From the NCBI GenBank assembly GCA_965206675.1, contig CBDBKL010000007.1:248001-312000 (forward strand): a stretch of DNA of 64,000 bases, read 5' to 3'. This document shows, piece by piece, positions 35,176 to 44,478 of the stretch. A program made the position numbers and the translations under genes. Origin of the DNA: CBDBKL01 sp965206675. Lineage in GTDB: Bacteria; Bdellovibrionota; Bdellovibrionia; Bdellovibrionales; JAKFYE01. A model generated the notes under the pieces. That model had not been told where the DNA came from and did not search any database. It saw nothing but the letters and a program-made list of their open reading frames with translations. Within the stretch, counting starts at the first letter, position 1; each line of letters starts with the position of its first letter.

Positions 35176-36164
35176 TGAAGACATGGCGATATTTAGAACA
35201 AAGCATTCAAAATGGTGAAATTAAGAATCTTTATTGTCTCTATGGAGAAGAAACTTTTCTTATTGATGAAGCCAAAAAGGCTTTGACTCAGTTAATTCTA
35301 GGAGAAAATCTATCAGAGTTTAATAGGGATGTGTTCTTTGGCCCAGAAACATCTTCTCAAGAAATTCAAAGTGCACTTGAAACTTTGCCTTTTATGGCTT
35401 CAAAGCGAGTTGTTATTGTTAATAATATTGATTTTATGAAAACAAAAGAATTGGAAGCTCTTAAACCCCTTATAGAGAAATCAATAGACACATCTGTACT
35501 TATTCTCTTGGCTCAAAATATCGATTTGAGAAAATCATTTTTTAAACTTTTTCAATCCAAAGGTATTGTTATTAAATTTGACAGGGTTTCTGAAAGAGAT
35601 CTTCCTGTTTGGATTGAAACTTTAGTTAAAAAAGAAGGGGTTTCTATTGAAAGAGAGGCTTCTGAGCTTTTACAGCATATTGTAGGTCCTCATTTATTAG
35701 AAATGCGCAATGAAATAAAAAAAGTGGCTCAATTCATAGGTAGCAGAAAACATATTCAACGGTCAGATATTGAGTATGTTGTTTCTAATACACGTGTTGA
35801 ATCTATTTTTCAACTTATGAATGCTGTTGGGTTGAGGGATCGAACAAATGCTCTTATTCATCTCAATAAATTGTTAAAGCATGGAGAAAGTGTTTTTGGA
35901 ATATTAGCTTTGATGGCAAGACATTTTAGAATATTGTTAGCCATTCATGAAGGTCTGCGTTTTGGATTTTCTAAATCTCAACTGTGTTCTCAAACAAAAT
36001 TGCCCATGTTCTTTTTGCCAAAATATATTGATCAGAGTCGAAAGTGGAACTCTAATCAACTGGAAACATTTCATAAATTGATATTAGAGACGGATCAAAT
36101 TTTAAAAAAATCTCCGCTTCGTCAACATTTATGGCTGGAAAATTTGATTGTTAAAACATGTTAA
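35175..36164 (+). CDS. holA: DNA polymerase III delta subunit
   Basis: Clamp-loader subunit that opens the beta clamp. Seen: NLYCLYGEETFLIDEAKKAL at the N-terminus, LPFMASKRVVIVNN (about 73-86), domain III with HLNKLLKHGESVFGILALMARHFR and a C-terminal helix bundle. The length of 329 residues is typical. The start codon overlaps the lptE stop (TAATG). It is convergent with rpsT across repeat B4. Confidence 0.93.
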   Translation: MKTWRYLEQSIQNGEIKNLYCLYGEETFLIDEAKKALTQLILGENLSEFNRDVFFGPETSSQEIQSALETLPFMASKRVVIVNNIDFMKTKELEALKPLIEKSIDTSVLILLAQNIDLRKSFFKLFQSKGIVIKFDRVSERDLPVWIETLVKKEGVSIEREASELLQHIVGPHLLEMRNEIKKVAQFIGSRKHIQRSDIEYVVSNTRVESIFQLMNAVGLRDRTNALIHLNKLLKHGESVFGILALMARHFRILLAIHEGLRFGFSKSQLCSQTKLPMFFLPKYIDQSRKWNSNQLETFHKLILETDQILKKSPLRQHLWLENLIVKTC

Positions 36165-36166
36165 AA

Positions 36167-36250
36167 GTTATCCCAATTTTGTGATAAAAACGGGCAAGAA
36201 TGAAAGCCAAAAAGGTGCAATCGCTGTCATTGGTTTTGGAATAGGCTCTT
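36167..36250. repeat. Family B repeat, short copy B4
   Basis: Begins GTTATCCCAATTTTGTGATA and ends GTCATTGGTTTTGGAATAGGC. About 40 internal bases present in B2 and B3 are missing. It fills the gap between convergent holA and rpsT; its last bases CTTA contain part of the rpsT stop codon. Confidence 0.75.
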
Positions 36251-36512
36251 AAGACAGTTTATGGACAGCAGTGGCTAGACGGCTGATTTTGCGAGAAGCT
36301 TTATTGGAATGAAAACATTTCTTTTGGGCTGCTTTTCCCATTTTAGAGGTTAATCTGTGAAAGAGGTTATCTGCTGTTTTTTTATCTTTGTCAGTAAGGG
36401 CTTTTTGAAGCTTTTTTTCAATAGTTCGTACCTCAGCTATGAGCCTGTGATTTATTTTTTGACGCTTTAGGTTCTGACGAGCACGTTTTTCTGCTGATTT
36501 ATGATTTGCCAA
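36249..36512 (-). CDS. rpsT: 30S ribosomal protein S20
   Basis: Small 16S-binding protein. Seen: MANHKSAEKRARQNLKR at the N-terminus, a family hallmark, a strongly basic helical body and length 87. The initiation codon is TTG with GAGGAG 6 bases upstream; no ATG is near. E. coli rpsT also uses UUG, linked there to S20 autoregulation, so the trait may be conserved. Divergent from murJ. Confidence 0.97.
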   Translation of the reverse strand: MANHKSAEKRARQNLKRQKINHRLIAEVRTIEKKLQKALTDKDKKTADNLFHRLTSKMGKAAQKKCFHSNKASRKISRLATAVHKLS

Positions 36513-36571
36513 TGTAAACTCCTCTAAAATAGTTTTATAATGATGGGCAAGCTAACATAGTCCTTTTTTTG

Positions 36572-38161
36572 ATGCAAGGAGATGGAATCATCAAAGAGAA
36601 GAGTAGGGAAGTTTTTCGAGCGGCCTCGGCAATGGCTTTGGGGACTTTGAGCAGCCGTATTTTGGGTCTTTTAAGGGATGTCGCCATGTCGGCCTTCCTG
36701 TCTCGTACGATGACAGATGCCTGGCTTGTAGCTTTCCGCATTCCTAACCTTTTTAGACGCCTTCTTGGGGAAGGGGCTTTAAATGTCAGCTTTATTCCTG
36801 TTTTCACAGATCTCATTATTAAAGGGAAATCGGATATGTCTGAGGCTGAAAAATTAGTAGCAGCTCTCTTTACCCTGTTACTTTCGGTCATTTCAACCTT
36901 GATTGTATTAATTCTTATTTTTGCAGAGGAAGTGGTTTCTCTATTTGCGCCAGGGGAAGCCTATATACAAGTTTCAGGAAAAGTGGATATGACCGTGAGA
37001 TGGACTCGTATAATGGCGGGGTTTCTTTTCTTTATTATTATATATGCCTATTTTATGGCTATACTGAATAGCTTAAAATCTTTCATCTTACCTGCACTAG
37101 CTCCTCTTTTTCTCAATATAGCTATTATTGTAAGTTGTCTGTTGCCTTTAGATCTCGTAGGAGATTTAGGCGATAGTGTAGCCTGGGCTGTACTCATTGG
37201 AGGAGCACTTCAAGTTGTTATTTTAATACCTCTTTTAAAGCGTAAGGGATTTTTTCCTCGACTGTCTTTTCAATGGAAAAATCCTGCTTTAATTCTTGTT
37301 TTAAAGAATATGTTACCTGGCTTTATAGGGATGGCTGTTTTACAATTAACAGTTATCGTGAACACACGGTTTGCCAGTGAACTTCCAGAGGGGGCCAATT
37401 CCTGGATCTTTTGGGCAGATCGTCTCTTAGAATTACCCCTATCTTTATTTGCAGTCAGTTTAGGGACAGCTCTTTTACCCACTCTTTCGGAACTTTGGTC
37501 TAAAGGGGAGACGAAGGAAATGGGAAAAACGACAGCTCAATCTTTAAATATGATTATGTTACTGGCTATTCCCTGTGCTGTAGGATTTTATTTTCTATCC
37601 CTTCCTATTGTGCAGGTTATATTTCAACGGGCTCAGTTTACATTTTTTGACGCTGTTCAGACCGCTTTGGTTTTACAGGTTTATGCAGGAACAGTGATAA
37701 CATACTCATGGGTTAGGGTTTTAGCTCCTGCTTTTTATGCTATAAAAAACACCTGGTATCCTGCTTTAATAGGAATAATCTGTCTTATTATTCATGTCTT
37801 TTTAGCCCCTCATTTTATGGAAATTCATGGATTAAAAGGCCTACCTCTTTCAACACTAATAGTTTCCTTTTTGAATGGATTATTGCTTTATTTGGGTTAT
37901 CTGATTTTTATTGGATCCTTTCCTCTTTTATCTCTTTGCAAGAATTTTATGAAGTATATATTTGCAGCTTTTATTATGTCTGGAATTATCCAGCTGTACT
38001 TTCCTCTTTTTCAGTTTTTAGGAACGGGATTTATAGCTAGGGCAGGCTCCTTATTTTTTATCATTGGAGTTTGTATATCTGTTTATTTTATTGTTTTAAA
38101 ATTTCTCAATGTAGATGAAGTTTCTCTCTTATATAACCGTATTCACAAGAGATTTTCTTAA
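36572..38161 (+). CDS. murJ: Lipid II flippase MurJ
   Basis: Polytopic membrane protein that flips lipid II. Seen: SRILGLLRDVAMSAFL and RIPNLFRRLLGEGALNVSFI near the N-terminus (the MviN signature, with the essential central-cavity Arg residues), and about 14 hydrophobic segments in 529 residues. The first ATG is at 36572, directly after a possible TTG. No clear ribosome site precedes either, while AAGGAG lies just inside the frame, so the true start is uncertain by a few codons. Confidence 0.95.
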   Translation: MQGDGIIKEKSREVFRAASAMALGTLSSRILGLLRDVAMSAFLSRTMTDAWLVAFRIPNLFRRLLGEGALNVSFIPVFTDLIIKGKSDMSEAEKLVAALFTLLLSVISTLIVLILIFAEEVVSLFAPGEAYIQVSGKVDMTVRWTRIMAGFLFFIIIYAYFMAILNSLKSFILPALAPLFLNIAIIVSCLLPLDLVGDLGDSVAWAVLIGGALQVVILIPLLKRKGFFPRLSFQWKNPALILVLKNMLPGFIGMAVLQLTVIVNTRFASELPEGANSWIFWADRLLELPLSLFAVSLGTALLPTLSELWSKGETKEMGKTTAQSLNMIMLLAIPCAVGFYFLSLPIVQVIFQRAQFTFFDAVQTALVLQVYAGTVITYSWVRVLAPAFYAIKNTWYPALIGIICLIIHVFLAPHFMEIHGLKGLPLSTLIVSFLNGLLLYLGYLIFIGSFPLLSLCKNFMKYIFAAFIMSGIIQLYFPLFQFLGTGFIARAGSLFFIIGVCISVYFIVLKFLNVDEVSLLYNRIHKRFS

Positions 38162-38206
38162 AAAATAAATGAATAAAATATAAAATAAAGCGGAAGCAAA
38201 GGGTAC

Positions 38207-39472
38207 TTATCTGTCACCTATGAATAGAGAATATCTTCTTCCAGAGGGATCTAAATAGGACCTCAACCATTCAATAGAAGGAGAATCGGGTTTAACATGT
38301 GCCCCAGCCAGGTCATAAACCAACTGATCTGGGGTTAACTGTAATTCAACACTTTTAACCAAGCCCATCTCAAATCGAGCTAAAAGATCGGCAATATAAC
38401 TTTTAACTTTCTCTAGTTCTGTTTTATTCATATCAAGTGATTTTCTCAAATCAGTTAGAGTGTTTATGTGATAAGAAGGTGGTGATTCATTAATTGGGTC
38501 TAGTAGTTTTTCTGTGCGTAGGATAAAAGCTAATATTAATTGTGCATTCCTCAAATAACCGATAAGGTGTTCATCTCTTGAAGTGTTATAAACTGCTGGT
38601 ATAGCACTTTGAGATAAACTATGGGGTAGTACGTTTGAAATATAATTAACTATATCCAAAAAGTGTTTAAATTTTTGATGTACCAAATCTCTTTCAACAG
38701 CACCTTGTCTTAATACAAATTGACTCTCATTGGCTATCCAGTCATTTAATCTCGCGTCTAGTTCTTCAAATGATAAGCTTTGTAAACTATCTTTAAGTTC
38801 TTTTAAAGATGTTTGATTATCAAACAGTTCAGGTCGTAAAGCTCGTAATCTTGTCTCTGAACTCAATCGTCCAAGAGACATAGATTCTAGAATTTGAAAT
38901 GAACGTTTTGGTATAGGATGGTTATGCTCAGAAGAATCCCAATGATTTTTATTCAGATCTTTCTTTTGTTCTTTATAAATAGTTCTTACAGCAATCATAA
39001 ACTCTGGACGTTGAGTTTGAGGGTCTACTCTTAAGTTCTCAGTCAAGTGTGCTAAATCATGGAGATAATATAATGCTGCTAAACCTACTGGCATATTGCC
39101 TTCTGCAACGAGTGAAACCCATTCGTGATGGAAAAGTCCAGTTAGTTCAGAAAGTTTCCAATGATGTGCATTAGGAATTTCATCTATTCCTGGGCGAAAG
39201 TTTCTTAACTCTCCATTTCTTTCAACTGATTCAAATTCAATTGATGCATAGATGGCTTCTGAGTTTTTCAATTGTCCATCTTCAATCATTTTTGAGACTC
39301 TACGATTATACATCTCCAAAGGAACCAAAAGATTTTCTGGAGGGATTATTTTTCTACCTTTTATCCTAAACCCCAGTTTTAAAAGAGTTTGGACATGATC
39401 GCTGTTAAATTTCTCTTTTTCTAATTTTTGTAACGATGCAGACCATAGATTAGTTCCTTTAATTTTTTGCAT
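38207..39472 (-). CDS. Uncharacterised protein with HDLAH motif
   Basis: Not recognised. No signal peptide and no membrane segment; 421 residues, mostly helical. Possible metal-type residues cluster in FHHEWVSLV and YYLHDLAHLTE (about residues 114-146). The HDxxH pattern recalls HD-type or di-metal helical proteins, but this is only a resemblance. The C-terminal half is rich in charged helices. Its ATG lies inside the 3' end of a small lipoprotein gene (14-base overlap), so both are translated together. Confidence 0.6.
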   Translation of the reverse strand: MQKIKGTNLWSASLQKLEKEKFNSDHVQTLLKLGFRIKGRKIIPPENLLVPLEMYNRRVSKMIEDGQLKNSEAIYASIEFESVERNGELRNFRPGIDEIPNAHHWKLSELTGLFHHEWVSLVAEGNMPVGLAALYYLHDLAHLTENLRVDPQTQRPEFMIAVRTIYKEQKKDLNKNHWDSSEHNHPIPKRSFQILESMSLGRLSSETRLRALRPELFDNQTSLKELKDSLQSLSFEELDARLNDWIANESQFVLRQGAVERDLVHQKFKHFLDIVNYISNVLPHSLSQSAIPAVYNTSRDEHLIGYLRNAQLILAFILRTEKLLDPINESPPSYHINTLTDLRKSLDMNKTELEKVKSYIADLLARFEMGLVKSVELQLTPDQLVYDLAGAHVKPDSPSIEWLRSYLDPSGRRYSLFIGDR

Positions 39473-39707
39473 TTTGGCTTCTAAGTTTTTTTATAGTGGC
39501 TTTTTGGCCTTTGGGGTCTGTGATTCTTTGATAGAGTTTTCTGCTATAAATGCTACAAATATTGACCCGAGCAGGGTGTCGCATAGGGTTTGTGAGCTGT
39601 ACACCTTTTTCAGGTTGTGTGTTCTTAAAGGTTGAGCAGCCTGAAAGTGTAAAAATCAGCAATATTAACATTATTTTACTAATGTGTTGCATTCGAAAGA
39701 ACATCAT
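39459..39707 (-). CDS. Small lipoprotein coupled to the HDLAH protein
   Basis: The start at 39707 (MMFFRMQHISK) is chosen because AAAGGG lies 5 bases upstream. The open frame extends further to 39809 without signal-peptide character. Lipobox LSGC follows the core IMLILLIFT. The mature part is about 60 residues, basic at the C-terminus. Function unknown. Confidence 0.55.
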   Translation of the reverse strand: MMFFRMQHISKIMLILLIFTLSGCSTFKNTQPEKGVQLTNPMRHPARVNICSIYSRKLYQRITDPKGQKATIKKLRSQNAKN

Positions 39708-39794
39708 AACCCTTTCAAAATGATGAAATAAATAACCATAAGCTTTTTCGGAAAAATTGGAGGGAAAATTAAAATAAAAAGGGATAAGGAAGGA

Positions 39795-39866
39795 TTCAGA
39801 CAGTTTCAAAGGTCACAAGTTCGTCTACCTCACTTTCATTCGGTATACGTTCTTGCTTTGAAAACC
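39795..39866. repeat. Family C structured repeat, diverged core C3
   Basis: Matches the C2 core in layout: CAGACAGT, stem TTTCAAAG/CTTTGAAA (39804-39811 / 39856-39863), CAAG/CTTG, then TCGTCT and ATACG in the loops, and a short TACC/GGTA inner stem. Sequence identity in the stems with C1/C2 is low but the pairing is kept. Directly next to C2. Confidence 0.65.
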
Positions 39867-39870
39867 CGAA

Positions 39871-40007
39871 AGAGAGAACTTTTTTTTTTAAGACTGAAAA
39901 AAAGCTCAGACAGTTCTGAGGGTTCGCAGCTCGTCTCTCCCTTCGGGAGATACGCCCTGCGCCTCAGAAAACTCGTTTTTTACAGTCTTAAAAAAGTTCT
40001 CTCTCTC
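39871..40007. repeat. Family C structured repeat, copy C2
   Basis: Outer arms AGAGAGAAC...TTAAGACTG and CAGTCTTAAAAAAGTTCTCTCT pair apart from extra T residues. Inside: TTCTGAGG/CCTCAGAA (39914-39921 / 39962-39969), GCAG/CTGC and TCTCCC/GGGAGA with a 3-base loop. It is 3' of mazG. Confidence 0.8.
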
Positions 40008-40040
40008 TTTCTCTCAAAAATATTTCACAATTAGGGAGTT

Positions 40041-40826
40041 CTAAACGACACTATTTTTAACGTCTTTCCAAAGCCCCTCAAGCTGTTCAGTGGTAAGGTT
40101 TTTAAAATCCCAACCCTTTTCTTTAGCTAGTTTTTGCATATGTATAAAACGTTTTTCAAAACGTTGGTTCATATTTCGCAAAGAGGATTCAGCATCAATC
40201 TGGCAATGTCTAGCAACTTGGACAAGAGAAAATAGGCAATCTCCAAGTTCATGTTCAATAGATTTAGGATCTTTTGAGTGCATAGCCTCTTTCAGTTCTT
40301 CCAATTCTTCTTCTAAATCACTAAAAACTTGCTCATTGGAATTCCAGTCAAAATTAAATATTTTAGAAATTTTTCCAACTTTCTGAGAATACATGAGGGC
40401 CGGAAGATTTTTAGGAATATCGAATCCATTTTGAAAATCGGATTTCTTTTCAGTAGCTTTTATCTGTTCCCAATTTTTTAGAACGTCTTCTGAATTGTTA
40501 ACCTTTACATCACCAAAAACATGGGGATGGCGATTTATCATTTTTTTACATATAGATTCCACAACATCATTAATATCATATTCTCCAGATTCTCTTGCCA
40601 TTTCACAATAAAATACAACTTGAAGTAAGAGATCTCCTAATTCACTAATGATATCTTCTTTTTCTTTACTTTCTATAGCCTCCATCAATTCATACGCCTC
40701 TTCAATAGTATGGGAGATAAGACTTTTAGGTGTCTGTTCTTTATCCCAAGGACAACCTTGAGGCCCTCTCAGGTGTTTCATTATTTGCAAAAGTGTTTCA
40801 AAACTTCTTAGATTTTCATATTTCAT
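40041..40826 (-). CDS. mazG: Nucleoside triphosphate pyrophosphohydrolase MazG
   Basis: House-cleaning NTPase. Seen: GPQGCPWDKEQTP (residues about 20-32), the first metal site EEAYELMEAI...DIISELGDLLLQ, a second MazG-type domain with ELEELKEAM...EHELGDCLFSLV, and the end GWDFKNLTTEQLEGLWK. The length of 261 residues is that of the two-domain E. coli type. Divergent from ybeY. Confidence 0.95.
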   Translation of the reverse strand: MKYENLRSFETLLQIMKHLRGPQGCPWDKEQTPKSLISHTIEEAYELMEAIESKEKEDIISELGDLLLQVVFYCEMARESGEYDINDVVESICKKMINRHPHVFGDVKVNNSEDVLKNWEQIKATEKKSDFQNGFDIPKNLPALMYSQKVGKISKIFNFDWNSNEQVFSDLEEELEELKEAMHSKDPKSIEHELGDCLFSLVQVARHCQIDAESSLRNMNQRFEKRFIHMQKLAKEKGWDFKNLTTEQLEGLWKDVKNSVV

Positions 40827-40970
40827 ACAAAACCCTCTATTCTTGAAAAGGTGGAATCTTCAAAAAAAGGCTTATAAAATTGATATTTCTCCTTAAAAAA
40901 GAGTGTATAAAGAATGTGCATTTTTTTTCAAAAGAATATATAAGAGAGTCTACTTGAAGTCTATGTAGAA

Positions 40971-41453
40971 ATGGAACTTAATTTGCAAAAAACAAGTGTA
41001 GAGTCTTTTATGAAGGTAGAAATTGTAAAAAAAGTAAGACACCGTATTCCACGTGCTTTTATTCTTTCTTGGATAAAAAGTATAAAAAAAGAGTTAGTAT
41101 TAAGAGGGGAATCTGAAGTCAATAAAGATTTAACTGTTGTTTTTGTGTCAGAAAAAGAGATTAAGACATTAAATAGAAAATATAGAAATAAGAATAAGAC
41201 GACTGATATTTTAAGTTTTGATCCTCTTGAAAAGAATTCTCTTGGAGAACTGGTTCTCTGTATGGATGTTTTAAAAAAGAAGTTCTATTCTTACTCGATA
41301 CAATACGGAATTGGGTATATGATTTTACACGGTATCCTTCATTTATTGGGCTACTCTCATGAAGATAATTCTTCTGAGAGTCAAAAAATGTTCAAGATTC
41401 AAGATGACGTGTTTTTTAAATTATGTAAGGATAGGGGATGGCCTCTTCCTTAG
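40971..41453 (+). CDS. ybeY: Endoribonuclease YbeY
   Basis: Metal-dependent RNase for 16S rRNA 3'-end maturation and ribosome quality control. Seen: LNRKYRNKNKTTDILSF and the zinc motif HGILHLLGYSH with H120, H124 and H130. Length is 160 residues; an ATG at 41010 (MKVEIVKK) would give 147, and neither start has a clear ribosome site. It overlaps prfB by 16 bases. Confidence 0.95.
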   Translation: MELNLQKTSVESFMKVEIVKKVRHRIPRAFILSWIKSIKKELVLRGESEVNKDLTVVFVSEKEIKTLNRKYRNKNKTTDILSFDPLEKNSLGELVLCMDVLKKKFYSYSIQYGIGYMILHGILHLLGYSHEDNSSESQKMFKIQDDVFFKLCKDRGWPLP

Positions 41454-42557
41454 ATTTTTCTGACATGAAAAATGCCATTGGCGTATTAAAGTCTGTTTCT
41501 AAAGACTTAAGGGGGTTTCTTTGAAATTGATTCTAAAAAGCAGGAACTTAAAGAGGTTCTTGTAAAATTAGAAGATCCTAAAATTTGGGAAAATACGACT
41601 GAAACGCAAAATATTAATAAAAAAAGAGTTTTTTTAGAGAAATCTATTGAGGAATGGGAGAGCTTTAATAATCGAGTGGAAGATATTGATGTGCTTTTAT
41701 CCATGGCTCAAGAAGAAAGTGATGAAGACTCACTCGTAGATTGTTTAAAAGAAATTAAACATTTAGAAAAAGTAGCAGAAAACCTTGAACTGAAAATCCT
41801 ATTTGATGAAGAGATAGACCCTAAGAACGCCTATCTTTCCATTCATTCTGGAGCTGGGGGAACAGAGGCCTGTGATTGGGTATCTATGCTATCTCGTATG
41901 TATCAAAGATATGCAGAAAGTCAGAATTATAAAATAAGCACTTTAGAAAGAACAGACGGTGAGGAGGCGGGGATAAAATCAATTACTTTTCATGTGGAGG
42001 GTCCCTTAGCTTATGGGTATTTAAAATCTGAGACAGGGGTTCATCGGCTTGTTCGTATCAGCCCCTTTGATTCTAATGCACGAAGACATACCAGTTTTGC
42101 GGCTGTTTTTACTTGGCCTGAAATTGATGAAAATATTGAAATTGAAATACGGACTGAAGATATAAAAGTGGATACATATAGAGCTGGTGGTGCAGGGGGG
42201 CAGCATATTAATAAGACAGATTCAGCCGTTCGAATGACTCATACTCCAACAGGTATTGTTGTTCAGTGCCAAAGCGAGCGGAGTCAACATGCCAATAGAG
42301 ACAAAGCTATGAAAATGCTCCGTTCTGCTCTCTATGAACGAGAAGTAGAGGCAAGGCAAAAAGAGAAGGATGAGAAAAATGCAAATAAAAAATCCAATGA
42401 GTGGGGGAGTCAAATTAGATCCTATGTTATGCATCCCTATCAGATGGTAAAAGATCACAGAACGGGTTTTGAATCGGGTCAGGTTCAAAAAATTATGGAT
42501 GGAGATTTAGAAAATCTCATTGCTGCTTTTCTTAAATTAAAAAAGAAAGAGAAATAA
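41438..42557 (+). CDS. prfB: Peptide chain release factor 2, with programmed +1 frameshift
   Basis: Recognises UGA and UAA. Zero frame starts at ATG 41438 and meets an in-frame TGA at 41522-41524, directly after CTT. The context AGGGGG-TTT-CTT-TGA is the classic RF2 autoregulatory site: an internal Shine-Dalgarno-like AGGGGG 3 bases before CTT, a slip on CTT, then GAA from 41523 onward. The joined protein is 372 residues (41438-41521 plus 41523-42557). Seen: the RF2 tripeptide in RISPFDSNARRHTSF and the catalytic GGQ in RAGGAGGQHINKTDSA. It starts inside ybeY and ends 5 bases before the Lol permease gene. Confidence 0.96.
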
Positions 42558-42562
42558 ACTTT

Positions 42563-43765
42563 ATGGAGTTTTGGTTATCTTTAAGATATTTAACAAATAG
42601 TTCTCGTTTTTTGAACCGAACAGCATTGTTTGCTCTTACGGGATTAATTATTGGTGTTGCCATATTGGTGTTGAGCATATCTATCCTAAATGGCGTTGAA
42701 ACCTACTTAAAAAAAGCTGTCATAGATACAACAGGACATATGATGGTCATAGATCGCTTTGGAACAAGCGATCCAATGGGGAAGACTTTAACAGAGCTTA
42801 AAGAGGCATCCCCTGGCATTATAAGTGCAACGCCTTTTATTCATTTAGACGCCACTATAGTTAAAAAAAGAAAAATTTCAGGGATTGTCATTGAAGGGAT
42901 TCATATGGAAACCCTTCCCGAGGTATTAAATTTTCAAGAGCGATTAATTCAGGGAACATTTGATGTTTCAGACGATAGTGCTGTTTTAGGAAAAGTTATT
43001 GCAAAAAACTTTAATTTAAAAGTTGGAGATACATTTCAAATTATTTTACCCAAACCACAAAAAATTAATTCTCGTTCGTTTTCGCCAAAACATAAGAAGT
43101 TTAAGGTTAGCGGAATACTTGATTTAGGAAAGTATGAGTTTAATGAAAGGTATGTTGTTATTTCTGACACCTCAGCTCAATTTTTAGCAGAAGTTGGAAA
43201 GATGTATTCAGGATTGCGATTAAAATATGCAGATCCAGATTTTGCAAGAGGGGAAAGCCTTAAGATTATGGAAGCAGCGAGCGATAGGTATTGGGCAAAA
43301 GATTGGTTTGATGTGAGTTATAATTTTTTTTCGGCTATTCAAATTGAAAAACGAGTGATATTTGTGGTCTTATTATCCATGATCTTTATTGCGGCTTTTA
43401 ATTTAAGCAGTACTTTATTTGTAAGTGTATTTACAAAATTTTCTGATATTGGAATTCTTAAAACTATGGGGTTGGGACCTAAAAGATTGAAAAGGTTATT
43501 TATTTTTCAAGGATTATTTATAGCTTTTCTGGGTTCATTTATAGGGATTGCAATGGGAATGTTATCCGCATGGGTTATATCTCAATCTGTTTGGATTGAG
43601 ATTCCTGCTGAGATTTATAAATTTGATCAATTACCCGTTGACTTTAGAATTGTAGATCTCGTATCCATTTTTATGGTTTCACTAGGGATTTGTTTCTTAT
43701 CAACTTTACTTCCCGCTCGCAAAGGGGCTCTTCTTTCACCTGTTAAAGGATTAAGATATGAATGA
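42563..43765 (+). CDS. lolC: Lipoprotein-releasing ABC transporter permease LolC/LolE
   Basis: Inner-membrane part of the Lol system, which hands lipoproteins to LolA. Seen: an N-terminal TM segment with RFLNRTALFALTGLIIGVAIL, a periplasmic domain of about 200 residues, then three TM segments (VVLLSMIFIAAFNLSSTLFV, LFIAFLGSFIGIAMGML, LVSIFMVSLGICFLSTLLP). The length of 400 residues is typical. A single permease gene here suggests a LolF-like homodimer or a second gene elsewhere. Overlaps lolD by 8 bases. Confidence 0.92.
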   Translation: MEFWLSLRYLTNSSRFLNRTALFALTGLIIGVAILVLSISILNGVETYLKKAVIDTTGHMMVIDRFGTSDPMGKTLTELKEASPGIISATPFIHLDATIVKKRKISGIVIEGIHMETLPEVLNFQERLIQGTFDVSDDSAVLGKVIAKNFNLKVGDTFQIILPKPQKINSRSFSPKHKKFKVSGILDLGKYEFNERYVVISDTSAQFLAEVGKMYSGLRLKYADPDFARGESLKIMEAASDRYWAKDWFDVSYNFFSAIQIEKRVIFVVLLSMIFIAAFNLSSTLFVSVFTKFSDIGILKTMGLGPKRLKRLFIFQGLFIAFLGSFIGIAMGMLSAWVISQSVWIEIPAEIYKFDQLPVDFRIVDLVSIFMVSLGICFLSTLLPARKGALLSPVKGLRYE

Positions 43766-44447
43766 TCATTTTTTAATTGATGCCCAAGGAATTGAGAAAG
43801 CCTATGGTACGGGTGAAAATAAACTTCATGTTTTAAAAGGGATTGATTTAACAATTAAAAGAAAGGAAGCCATTTGCATTCGTGGAGCTTCAGGCGCAGG
43901 GAAGAGTACGTTATTACATATTCTTGGCACATTAGATAGACCTGATGAAGGACGATTACTTTATGATGGAGAAGATATTTTTTCTTATAATGAAGAGAAG
44001 TTAGCTCAGTTTAGAAATCTAAAAATAGGATTTGTTTTTCAATTTCATTATTTATTAAATGAGTTTTCGGCTCTTGAAAACGTCATGATGCCAGGACGAA
44101 TCGCTGGTGAATCGAAAAAAAAGGTAAAAGAAAGAGGACTGAGGTTATTAGAAGAACTGAAAATTGTAGATAGAAGATCTCATTATCCTAAACAATTAAG
44201 TGGTGGAGAACAACAGAGAGTGGCTATTGCTAGAGCATTGATGCAAGATCCGGAGATTTTATTTGCTGATGAGCCCACAGGGAATTTGGACACCAAAAAT
44301 GGAAATAAAATTCAAGATCTGTTTTTTGAACTTCAAGAATCTAGAGGCTTAACTCTATTGGTGGTTAGTCATGACCTTAACTTTTCTTCAAGATTTTTAA
44401 GAACTTTAAACCTTGTTGATGGGATGTGGTCGACAGAAAATGGCTAG
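43758..44447 (+). CDS. lolD: Lipoprotein-releasing ABC transporter ATPase LolD
   Basis: Seen: Walker A GASGAGKST (43-51), Q-loop FVFQFHYLLNEFSALENV, signature LSGGEQQRVAIARAL, Walker B ILFADEPTGNLD and H-loop VVSHD. The length of 229 residues is typical. Overlaps the permease gene. Followed by repeat B5 and then bamA. Confidence 0.94.
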   Translation: MNDHFLIDAQGIEKAYGTGENKLHVLKGIDLTIKRKEAICIRGASGAGKSTLLHILGTLDRPDEGRLLYDGEDIFSYNEEKLAQFRNLKIGFVFQFHYLLNEFSALENVMMPGRIAGESKKKVKERGLRLLEELKIVDRRSHYPKQLSGGEQQRVAIARALMQDPEILFADEPTGNLDTKNGNKIQDLFFELQESRGLTLLVVSHDLNFSSRFLRTLNLVDGMWSTENG

Positions 44448-44478
44448 ATGCGTTGCTGATATTTGATATAAATTTCCA

